Shown one piece after another: positions 1-5,750 of a DNA stretch of 6,701 bases. A program made the position numbers and the translations under genes. Under the pieces are notes generated by a model, which had not been told where the DNA came from, ran no database searches, and was given only the letters and a program-made list of their open reading frames with translations. Within the stretch, counting starts at the first letter, position 1. Each line of letters opens with the position of its first letter. The stretch is from JAZDLM01 sp043801895 (GTDB lineage Bacteria > Patescibacteriota > Kazan-3B-28): assembly GCA_043801895.1 (NCBI GenBank), contig JAZDLM010000047.1:1-6701 (forward strand), written 5' to 3'.

Positions 1-2
1 AA

Positions 3-752
3 CTTTTTACCAATCCTTTCGCCATTCAGCACATTGGTGAATGGCAACCAGTGTCGTTAGATAACGCCATCTCGTTCAACTTCGCGCTATATTTGGCCTT
101 GTTTGGGCTAGTGCTACTAATGACCTACCGCAAGATCGAGCCAACCCGCTGGATAATATCCGGCCTGTTTTTGTATTTGTCACTGTTGTATTGGCGGAAT
201 ATGCCGTTTTTTATGATAATCAGCGTCGGGTTTTTGGCGGAAATTTTTCAGGCGCATACCAATCTTATAATTGGTTCTTTAAGCAAAAATAAATGGATTC
301 TTGCCGGCGCCGTGATAATTATCGGCGTTATTATCGGCCAGAGAATTGATGATGTGGCGGGTAAACTGATTAACCCGTCAGCCAGTTTTCGCTCGGGCGG
401 ATATCCGATCGATGCCATCCAGTGGGCCAAGGCTAATCCGGATAAAATTGGCAGGAAACTGTTTAATGAATACGATTGGGGCGGATTTCTCGTGTGGCAG
501 TTCCCGGAGCAACGTGTGTTCGTTGACGGCCGGATGCCATTCTGGAGAATTAATGATCGTTTCCCATTCTTTGATTCCTTATACGCAGTCAATGCCCAGC
601 AAGGTTCCATTGAGATGCTAGAAAACAAGTACGGCGTGGACTGGATGTTGATCCATCCGTCTCGTCCTTTGGCCATCGCCCTAATGGGGCAAGGCAACTG
701 GACCCAACTCTATCGCGATGATTATGCGGCAATCTATCGTAGAATAGATTAA
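3..752 (+). CDS. Polytopic membrane protein with C-terminal DWGG/VDGR region, 5'-truncated by window edge
   Basis: The frame is open from base 3, so the N-terminus lies outside the window. A GTG at 51 is an internal codon candidate and probably not the real start, because the upstream residues (NPF, then GEWQP) read as normal protein. The visible 249 residues hold about four hydrophobic segments (roughly residues 23-41, 50-64, 67-83 and 98-112). They are followed by a soluble tail of about 130 residues containing NEYDWGGFLVW (D158) and VFVDGRM (D175). From memory, this tail pattern (an N-x-Y-x-WGG-x-L-x-W stretch, then V-F-x-DGR) recurs at the C-terminus of large bacterial membrane proteins that resemble GT-C glycosyltransferases. 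The catalytic N-terminal part, if present, is not visible, so the enzymatic role is inference. The gene ends 5 nt before the next start, which suggests one transcript with the DUF916-like gene. The real length is unknown. Confidence 0.75.
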   Translation, partial: LFTNPFAIQHIGEWQPVSLDNAISFNFALYLALFGLVLLMTYRKIEPTRWIISGLFLYLSLLYWRNMPFFMIISVGFLAEIFQAHTNLIIGSLSKNKWILAGAVIIIGVIIGQRIDDVAGKLINPSASFRSGGYPIDAIQWAKANPDKIGRKLFNEYDWGGFLVWQFPEQRVFVDGRMPFWRINDRFPFFDSLYAVNAQQGSIEMLENKYGVDWMLIHPSRPLAIALMGQGNWTQLYRDDYAAIYRRID

Positions 753-757
753 GAGAG

Positions 758-2152
758 ATGCGCAAACAAATTAAGATCATTGGTTTAGTTGCCGGCGTGC
801 TGTTAGCAATGGGGTGCGTGGCAGCGCCATCAGTGTGGGCGCTGTCGGCGGGCGGGATGAGCATCGCGCCTGCGCCGAGCGAAAAATTTCCCGATCGGAA
901 GGGATGGTTTGTTTATGAAGAAGTGGAGCCAGGCGCAGTCATCGAAGATGTGGCCCGGGTAATCAACTTGGACAGCAAACCCAATACCATTGCCATTGAG
1001 GCGGTGGACGCCTTTATGACCACTGATGGCAGCTTCGCCTTAGTAGAAGAGCCGAAGGATAACCAAGACATCGGCAGTTGGATAGAGCTATCCAAGACAG
1101 AAGTAACCCTGCCGTCCAACAAGGAACAACTTATCCCCTTTAAGATCACAGTGCCCGCTGATGCGGAGGTAGGCGACCATATCGGCGCGCTGGCGGTGTA
1201 TCGCAGCAATAAAGAGGTGGAAAAGACCATCCGGGCAGGCGGCGCGCGAGTAGGCATCAGCACCCGGGTGGGCGCCAGGATATATCTGACCGTCAAAGGG
1301 GAGATCACCCGCCAGTTGGCGCTGCGAGGCCGGGCAATGTACGGTCGCGGTCAGCAGTTGGTGTTTCATCTCAAAATGGAAAACTTAGGAAATATCCGAG
1401 CGGACATAGCTATGACCGCTAAGATCTACGGCATTTGGGGGCTCTATGATAGTAAGGAAAAAGTGCCGCTGGGACAGATTTTCCCCAAAAAAACTTCTAC
1501 TATTGAGGCGGTATGGCCCGGCAAAGCGCGGCCTATCTTTGGCCCGTACTGGGCCAGCATAACCATCGAAGATACTTTCAAGGGATTAAACCCAGCCAGC
1601 AGCGCCCTCCCGCCGGCGCAGCCAATTCATACTTGGGCGTTTGTCTTCTTTGTCCCCTACACCCAAGTGGCTATCCTGTTAATTTTGGCTTTCTTGGCGT
1701 GGTTCATCATTCAAGCCCGGCGCTGGCAGCAGTTAGTGCGATTAGCCCGAATGCGAGTGGCAACCCACAAGATCAAACGAGGAGATCACCTGATGGATAT
1801 CGCCGCCCGCTACGGAGTGGGTTGGAAACTGTTGGCCCAGCTCAACAATATCAAGCCGCCGTACGACCTGCACGGCATTGCTGTATTGTACGTGCCGGAC
1901 GCCCGCGGTCAGCGTCGTGACATCTCGGTGGTTAGTTTGACAACTTACTTGATCAAGCCGTTCCGCCACTGGTTAGATAAACTGTCTCCCTACTACGTGA
2001 TCGTGATCCAGCCCGGCGACACACAGAAGGATGTGGAGAACTTTACCGGCCTGAAGTGGACCGAGATCGCCAAGTACAACGGCCTCAAGCCAACTATTCG
2101 GTTGAGGGCAAAACAAGAATTGAAGGTACCGAATCGCCGGCGGAAATTATAA
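758..2152 (+). CDS. DUF916/WxL-interacting-like exported protein with membrane helix and two LysM-like domains
   Basis: This 464-residue protein probably sits in the membrane and presents an envelope domain. A signal peptide covers residues 1-28 (KQIK, hydrophobic core, SVWA). Residues 34-180 resemble the DUF916 (WxLIP peptidoglycan-binding) domain: SIAPAPSEKF, then GWFVYEEVEPGAVIEDVARV, ITVPADAEVGDHIGALAV and RVGARIYLTV. Residues 185-272 look like a second beta-sandwich, comparable in position to the DUF3324 domain of WxL-interacting proteins. A membrane helix lies at about 294-319, followed by an Arg-rich stretch (ARRWQQLVRLARMR). Two LysM-like domains follow, at 337-380 (IKRGDHLMDIAARYGV) and 413-458 (VIQPGDTQKDVENFTGL). 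The start at 758 is 5 nt after the previous stop, with an AAGAGAG purine run as a weak ribosome site. The gene precedes the WxL-like gene by 30 nt, and DUF916 and WxL genes are known neighbours in Firmicutes. The LysM part appears to lie on the cytoplasmic side, which is odd. No catalytic site is seen. Confidence 0.8.
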   Translation: MRKQIKIIGLVAGVLLAMGCVAAPSVWALSAGGMSIAPAPSEKFPDRKGWFVYEEVEPGAVIEDVARVINLDSKPNTIAIEAVDAFMTTDGSFALVEEPKDNQDIGSWIELSKTEVTLPSNKEQLIPFKITVPADAEVGDHIGALAVYRSNKEVEKTIRAGGARVGISTRVGARIYLTVKGEITRQLALRGRAMYGRGQQLVFHLKMENLGNIRADIAMTAKIYGIWGLYDSKEKVPLGQIFPKKTSTIEAVWPGKARPIFGPYWASITIEDTFKGLNPASSALPPAQPIHTWAFVFFVPYTQVAILLILAFLAWFIIQARRWQQLVRLARMRVATHKIKRGDHLMDIAARYGVGWKLLAQLNNIKPPYDLHGIAVLYVPDARGQRRDISVVSLTTYLIKPFRHWLDKLSPYYVIVIQPGDTQKDVENFTGLKWTEIAKYNGLKPTIRLRAKQELKVPNRRRKL

Positions 2153-2182
2153 TAGGGTGGGTTAGTTTGGAAGTAAAGTAAA

Positions 2183-3760
2183 ATGACTGATACTAAACTC
2201 ACTCGGAATATCGCGCGCATACTCCTTCCTCAATTACTGTTATGGATGGTGGGGGTTGGGCTACTATTGTTTACTAACGTCCAACCAGCGCAGGCGGCAG
2301 ATCCGGATATGATTATCTTTATGGATTATGGGGATTTGGGCGGTGGGGCACCAGCCGGATGGGAAGTCATCTCGGATACCAGTGCTGGCTCGTTTTCGGA
2401 TGTCTTCTACAACCGCTATGTCCGAGGTGGTGGCACTTATGGTGCGCAGGCGGGGGCTGCTACCCACACTCACACTCTGACTTTTGTTGACAGCGGAACC
2501 AGCAGTGATAACGGCAGTACTAATAACTTTGATAAGAACGCCACTGGTACAACCGTTTCTACCCAAACCCACACCCATAGTGCGTTGGCAAGTTCTTCCA
2601 TCACCACTAATGACAATCTACCCAGTTATCGTTCTCTGGCAGTGTTAAGATACAGTAGTGGCATACCCAGCGGTCTGCCGGATAACGCTATCGCTCTATC
2701 AACAAATACTAGTGTATCCGGTGCTTGGGCAAACTGGGAACTTTACTCCAGCCAGGACGCCTATCTCTTACGCGGGGGGTCATCAACTACCAATGCGGGT
2801 AACAGCACTCCCACCCATACGGTGGCTTCTGGTCTGGGTAATGGTGGTACATCATCGGTAGCTGGTTCTGCTAGCACTGCTCGGGCTACCGTAGCTCATA
2901 GTCACGGCGCTGGTGCTGGGGTGGCTAGTAACGGTCCTAACATTGATCCCCAATATGCCGAGTTTGTCTTCAAGCGGGCCACTGCCGCCATTTCCTCCTA
3001 CCCCAGCGGTATCATCGTCGGCTTTTCCGGTACCTCTTTTGGCACGGCAAATTGGGCGACTGTATCAAACAGTGGCCAAACCTATAACAATCTCTTTATC
3101 CGGGGCGACAGCTCCGGTAGTCTTGCCAATGGTGGAGCAGCCACCCACAGCCATGCTAACGTGGATGTCACTACTGGCCAAGCATCGGGATCGGCTAATT
3201 ACGACGTCTCGCCCGCCAATGGACCCGCTGCAACTACCACCCACACTCATAGCGGGGTTACTATCAGTCTGGAAGCAAATGTTAGTCACACCCCCTTATA
3301 TACCGACTTAGTATTAGGGCAATACACAATTCCACTGGCTGTCACCGCGCCAGCTGATGTTACTTTAACTGCGGGTAATCCCAGCCAAACTAAGGATACT
3401 ACGTTTCCCGGCGGCAGTGAGGTGACGGTAACGGATGGAGGCAGTGGGTGGAGCTTAACTGTTATTATGCAGACGACCTTAACCTTTGGTGAAGATACAA
3501 TCGCCAGCTCCAATGTGAAGATTCGCAAGGACGGAACAGTTGGTGGTGGAGGTGATGTCTATACAGTTTGGTCAGGAACCTACACTAATGTTACTGAAAC
3601 AAACGCCACTCAATCATTGGATACTTCTCGAACTGTGGGCGTCCGAAGTAGCGGGACGGCTGGTGATTCCACGAAGGTGCTACCGAGTATTCAAGTAACG
3701 ATCCCGGGGATACAGGCGGCCGGAGATTACACCGGCACAATGCGATTCACCGTAGTCTAA
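2183..3760 (+). CDS. Secreted protein with three tail-collar-like HxH repeats and a C-terminal WxL-like domain
   Basis: This is a 525-residue exported protein. A signal peptide covers about residues 1-38 (RNIAR, hydrophobic stretch, QPAQA cleavage site). Residues 41-157, 159-266 and 272-380 are three diverged copies of one module. Each has a W, an (I/L)RG-type turn, a Gly-rich run, a His motif (H95/H97; single H212; H322/H324), a second HxH (H130/H132; H239/H241; H354/H356), and a closing P-x-Y strand (P147, P256, P371). This order resembles phage tail-collar or short-tail-fibre tips, where paired HxH motifs bind metal in trimers. Residues 386-525 resemble a WxL domain: VTVTDGGSGWSLTV (W423-S-L425) and a final GDYTGTMRFTVV strand. 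In Firmicutes, WxL domains hold proteins non-covalently to the wall. GGAAG at 2169-2173 lies 9 nt before the ATG. The protein is Ser/Thr/Gly-rich with no Cys. An adhesive or receptor-binding role is inferred, with the upstream DUF916-like protein as a likely partner. Confidence 0.8.
   Translation: MTDTKLTRNIARILLPQLLLWMVGVGLLLFTNVQPAQAADPDMIIFMDYGDLGGGAPAGWEVISDTSAGSFSDVFYNRYVRGGGTYGAQAGAATHTHTLTFVDSGTSSDNGSTNNFDKNATGTTVSTQTHTHSALASSSITTNDNLPSYRSLAVLRYSSGIPSGLPDNAIALSTNTSVSGAWANWELYSSQDAYLLRGGSSTTNAGNSTPTHTVASGLGNGGTSSVAGSASTARATVAHSHGAGAGVASNGPNIDPQYAEFVFKRATAAISSYPSGIIVGFSGTSFGTANWATVSNSGQTYNNLFIRGDSSGSLANGGAATHSHANVDVTTGQASGSANYDVSPANGPAATTTHTHSGVTISLEANVSHTPLYTDLVLGQYTIPLAVTAPADVTLTAGNPSQTKDTTFPGGSEVTVTDGGSGWSLTVIMQTTLTFGEDTIASSNVKIRKDGTVGGGGDVYTVWSGTYTNVTETNATQSLDTSRTVGVRSSGTAGDSTKVLPSIQVTIPGIQAAGDYTGTMRFTVV
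2303..3322 (+). repeat. Three tandem protein-level repeats (His-x-His collar-like modules) inside the WxL-like gene
   Basis: The copies span about 2303-2653, 2657-2980 and 2996-3322. They align by motif order rather than close DNA identity. The paired His motifs are spaced 35, 27 and 32 residues apart, and a P-x-Y strand ends each copy. Copy 2 keeps only one His in its first motif (THT instead of THTH). The divergence between copies suggests old duplications. Confidence 0.7.
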
Positions 3761-3769
3761 CCTCCTCTT

Positions 3770-3811
3770 CCTATCCTTTTTATTCCTTTTCCTACCATTT
3801 TTATTCCTTAT
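3770..3811 (+). repeat. 21-nt tandem duplication in a G-free polypyrimidine tract after the WxL-like gene
   Basis: Units 3770-3790 and 3791-3811 match at 18 of 21 positions. Both contain TTTTTATTCCTT. They lie in a run from 3756 to 3811 without a single G. From 3761 to 3811 there are 45 pyrimidines and 6 A. C-rich, G-poor RNA directly after a stop codon is the kind of sequence Rho loads on, so this may be part of a Rho-dependent terminator. I see no GC-rich hairpin plus U-tract at this spot. The function is inference. Confidence 0.6.
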
Positions 3812-3817
3812 GTTACA

Positions 3818-3855
3818 GTGTCGTATAAATAGACGGCCGTTTGTATTCACGACAC
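3818..3855. repeat. Left palindrome (38 bp) upstream of the Cas2-like gene
   Basis: The arms GTGTCGT (3818-3824) and ACGACAC (3849-3855) are symmetric about 3836.5, the exact centre of ACGGCCGT (3833-3840). Strict complementarity holds at 14 of 19 position pairs, or 16 of 19 with G-U wobble. An outer TGTTA/TAACA pair (3811-3815, 3863-3867) may extend it. It ends 19 nt before the ATG at 3875. Its right half, 3833-3857, matches 4431-4455 at 22 of 25 positions, so it is a diverged copy of the palindrome behind the gene. A TATAAA at 3824-3829 lies inside it and could be a -10 element, but I see no good -35, so no promoter is called. Confidence 0.8.
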
Positions 3856-3874
3856 ATTGGAATAACATTAAGGT

Positions 3875-4411
3875 ATGCAAAGTATGACACGGGGGGGCAG
3901 AGTGGAATTAACAAAGGACATACTGTTGGCTGTAGCAGCTGCCGGCGGGGTTATGATCATTGCCCTAACCGCTCCCGGTCTTTTGAAAGTTCTGATGCCT
4001 TTGGTCAAAAAGTATCGCCGTCATACTCTCCTACCCTCTCGCATCCGATATAAGTTTGATTCCCTGAAGCATCGGGGATTAATTGACGTTAGCGAACAGG
4101 GAGGCAAGACAAAAATTCAACTTACTCAAGCCGGCCGCACTCGCGTTCTTGAGTATCAAGCAGGTGAGATGGAGATCCCCAAACAAACGCCCTGGGACGG
4201 CAAGTGGCGATTTGTCATTTTTGATATCCCGGAAAAGAAAAAGTTGGCCCGCAATGTATTCAGGGAAAAATTGCGCGCTCTGGGATTCGTGAAAGTCCAA
4301 CAGAGTGTCTGGCGCCATAAGTATCCTTGCCGAACCCAAATCGAGTTTCTGACCCACCTCTATCATATCCATCAGTATGTCGATCTGTTGGAGGGCAGTC
4401 AGATCCTTTAG
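3875..4411 (+). CDS. PaaX/Cas2-like protein: hydrophobic N-terminus, winged helix, Cas2-type ferredoxin-like domain
   Basis: This 178-residue protein shows three parts. Residues 14-44 form a hydrophobic helix (LLAVAAAGGVMIIALTAPGLL). Residues 50-95 look like a winged helix-turn-helix (SRIRYKFDSLKHRGLIDVSE, then a KIQLTQAGRTRVLEY wing). Residues 107-178 resemble the PaaX C-terminal/Cas2-like domain (WDGKWRFVIFDIPEKKKLAR, ALGFVKVQQSVWRHKYPC). D117 in FDIPE sits where Cas2 has its conserved first-strand Asp. Such proteins are often annotated as Cas2 or PaaX in Patescibacteria, but no cas1 or CRISPR array is in this window. A DNA-binding or nucleic-acid role is likely; nuclease activity is unproven. 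The start is uncertain: ATG 3875 has AAGG too close, ATG 3884 has it 10 nt upstream, and GTG 3902 follows a G-run and would begin at VELTKD. Palindromes flank the gene on both sides. The C-terminus looks somewhat short for the family. Confidence 0.8.
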   Translation: MQSMTRGGRVELTKDILLAVAAAGGVMIIALTAPGLLKVLMPLVKKYRRHTLLPSRIRYKFDSLKHRGLIDVSEQGGKTKIQLTQAGRTRVLEYQAGEMEIPKQTPWDGKWRFVIFDIPEKKKLARNVFREKLRALGFVKVQQSVWRHKYPCRTQIEFLTHLYHIHQYVDLLEGSQIL

Positions 4412-4416
4412 CCCTA

Positions 4417-4452
4417 TGTCGTGAAAGAAAACGGCCGTTTTCTTTCACGACA
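4417..4452. repeat. Right palindrome (perfect 36 bp) directly after the Cas2-like gene
   Basis: All 18 position pairs are complementary around 4434.5, the centre of ACGGCCGT (4431-4438). The arms are TGTCGTGAAAGAAA and TTTCTTTCACGACA. It begins 5 nt after the TAG stop. An imperfect extension (CCTA, then TAGG at 4457-4460) is offset by a 4-nt indel. In RNA it would fold into a 16-bp stem with a GGCC loop. No U-tract follows the stem, so it is not a canonical intrinsic terminator, though it could still stop or process transcripts. It shares core, spacing and the TTCACGACACAT arm with the copy at 3818-3855. Confidence 0.85.
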
Positions 4453-4474
4453 CATATAGGTTGAGCCAAATAAA

Positions 4475-4518
4475 GGGTAGAATAGGGATATGCGAGGGGT
4501 AGAATAAGAATATGAGAT
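4475..4518 (+). repeat. 22-nt tandem duplication spanning the start site of the Ig-like gene
   Basis: Units 4475-4496 and 4497-4518 match at 18 of 22 positions. Each holds a G-run, TAGAATA and an ATG, with 12 nt between the G-run and the ATG. The second copy supplies the start at 4512 and the GAGGGG (4494-4499) that may serve as its ribosome site. The first copy's ATG at 4490 opens a five-codon frame that ends at TAA 4505-4507, just before the real start. Confidence 0.65.
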
Positions 4519-5750
4519 TGGCCACCGATGCAGTTATTAGTACTCTAGCCCTGCTGCTGGTACTGGGTGGGGCTTTGTGGTTGCCGAGAGTTGGGGCAAA
4601 CACAGCCGATATGAATGTTGCCCTCACCGTCCTCGGGGAGGGAGGTGGCGGTGACGGAGGTGGTGGAAGTGGTTCGCCTCAGCTGCCCAGTTCTCGACCA
4701 TCTCCTCCAGTTGTAACACCGGTTGTACCGTTGCCAGAGCAGCCCAAACCAACAAAGGAGTTTAAATTGGTGGATTATGCACCCAAGATAATACCCGTCC
4801 ACCGCGATACGCCCATTGCGCTGTACGGCTACAATTTCCCGTCAGATTTCAAAATCGTGGTGAAAGCTAAAGACGCAATATTGGTGGCAGACAGCGCTGC
4901 AGTGGATAAGAAGACCACTGTTATAGAGGGGGCTGTACTAGAGACCGTACAGTATGTTGTCCCGGCAAAAACATTGTCACCGGGTGAGGCGATATTGTTG
5001 ATCCAGAAAGCCGATCAAGTATTAACTCTGCCGTTGCCAATATTGGTGTACGATCCCGCCAAAGCAATAAGCTTGCGGGCACAAATCGCTCAACGAACGA
5101 TTAATGTGACCGTTGTCAGTGGTCAGCCGACCAACATCGCTGTTAAATTTAAAAATATCGGGCTGACTGAATGGGATTATCTGCTGCAACCATTACATAT
5201 CGGCACCGACCGACCCCGCGACCGACAATCCCGATTTGTTCATAAGGATTGGCCCTATAACAATCGAGCAATTAGAGTAGTTTTGCCAAAGGGTATTAAG
5301 ACTGGGGAAGTATTTGATGTCACTTTTCCCATCCAAGCTCCGGTGGTAAAGCGAACTACCCGCTATACCGAAAATTTCGCGTTGGTAGCGGAGGGATTGT
5401 CCTGGATACCAGGTTCCGGATTTAGTATTCGGGTGACTGTCTCGCCTGTCGCTAATCAGGTGATAACTGATGGAAAACTAACGACTTCTAGTAACCTTTC
5501 GACAAAAGACGACAAGCTGACCGCTCCGGCAAAATCTTCAACAATCAAAAACGATGGAGCTGTCCCGATCGGCGGGAAATTGGCTTTAGCTCCTGAACCA
5601 TCTTCTGCGGCTACAAAATCACCATCGCCGTATAAAATGCCTAACGAGGTGGCATCGGCCTCACGGTGGACAAGTGTCGAGACCGTGCTAAACAGCTGGT
5701 TTGTCAAGCCGATCGCTTCCCTATTTGTAGCAATCGGGAAATTGTGGTGA
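4512..5750 (+). CDS. Secreted protein with Gly-rich and Pro-rich linkers, IPT-like and NBR1-type Ig-like domains
   Basis: This is a 412-residue exported protein of unknown role. A signal peptide covers about residues 1-29 (TLALLLVLGGALWLPRVGA). A short strand (MNVALTVLG) runs into a Gly-rich linker (43-55) and a Pro-rich linker (56-82). Residues 86-182 resemble an IPT/TIG-type Ig fold (APKIIPVHRDTPIALYGYNF). Residues 190-311 resemble the Ig-like family typified by NBR1: VKFKNIGLTEW, GTDRPRDRQSRF, LPKGIKTGEVFDVTFPIQAP, then FALVAEGLSWIPGSGFSIRV. A low-complexity Ser/Thr/Lys region (312-388) leads to a C-terminal amphipathic stretch (WFVKPIASLFVAIGKLW) that may touch the membrane. There is no sorting motif. 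The start is ATG 4512, with GAGGGG 12 nt upstream. The gene ends in TGA directly followed by TAA (5748-5753), and the CapA-like gene overlaps that stop. A structural or adhesive surface role is inferred. Confidence 0.75.
   Translation: MRLATDAVISTLALLLVLGGALWLPRVGANTADMNVALTVLGEGGGGDGGGGSGSPQLPSSRPSPPVVTPVVPLPEQPKPTKEFKLVDYAPKIIPVHRDTPIALYGYNFPSDFKIVVKAKDAILVADSAAVDKKTTVIEGAVLETVQYVVPAKTLSPGEAILLIQKADQVLTLPLPILVYDPAKAISLRAQIAQRTINVTVVSGQPTNIAVKFKNIGLTEWDYLLQPLHIGTDRPRDRQSRFVHKDWPYNNRAIRVVLPKGIKTGEVFDVTFPIQAPVVKRTTRYTENFALVAEGLSWIPGSGFSIRVTVSPVANQVITDGKLTTSSNLSTKDDKLTAPAKSSTIKNDGAVPIGGKLALAPEPSSAATKSPSPYKMPNEVASASRWTSVETVLNSWFVKPIASLFVAIGKLW

Noticed and set aside
248..697. Antisense 149-codon open frame opposite the membrane protein gene
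   Set aside because: The + strand frame has clear membrane segments and continues without a break, while the antisense product has no recognisable features. It is a shadow frame.
800..820. Lipoprotein signal (LLAMGC) at the start of the DUF916-like protein
   Set aside because: The residues before Cys20 are A-M-G, which fit the lipobox consensus poorly, and a better signal-peptidase I site (SVWA) follows at about residue 28.
3875..4411. Part of a CRISPR-Cas locus because of the Cas2-like domain
   Set aside because: There is no cas1, no other cas gene and no spaced direct-repeat array in the window. The winged-helix N-terminus fits PaaX-like solo proteins better.
4417..4460. Canonical intrinsic terminator formed by the right palindrome
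   Set aside because: The stem is long, but most of it is AT-rich, its GC core sits at the loop, and no U-tract follows the 3' arm (CACATATAGG comes next). Termination is possible but not supported as the standard type.
3811..4460. Classical transposon with terminal inverted repeats and target-site duplication
   Set aside because: The palindromes can pair as inverted ends, but the flanks show no direct duplication and the gene does not encode a recognisable transposase. Kept only as one reading of the palindrome finding.
4461..4483. Promoter for the Ig-like gene (TTGAGC at 4461 and TAGAAT at 4478)
   Set aside because: The boxes look fair, but the spacing is only 11 nt, too short for a sigma-70-type promoter. 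The second TAGAAT at 4500 is too far away and has no -35.
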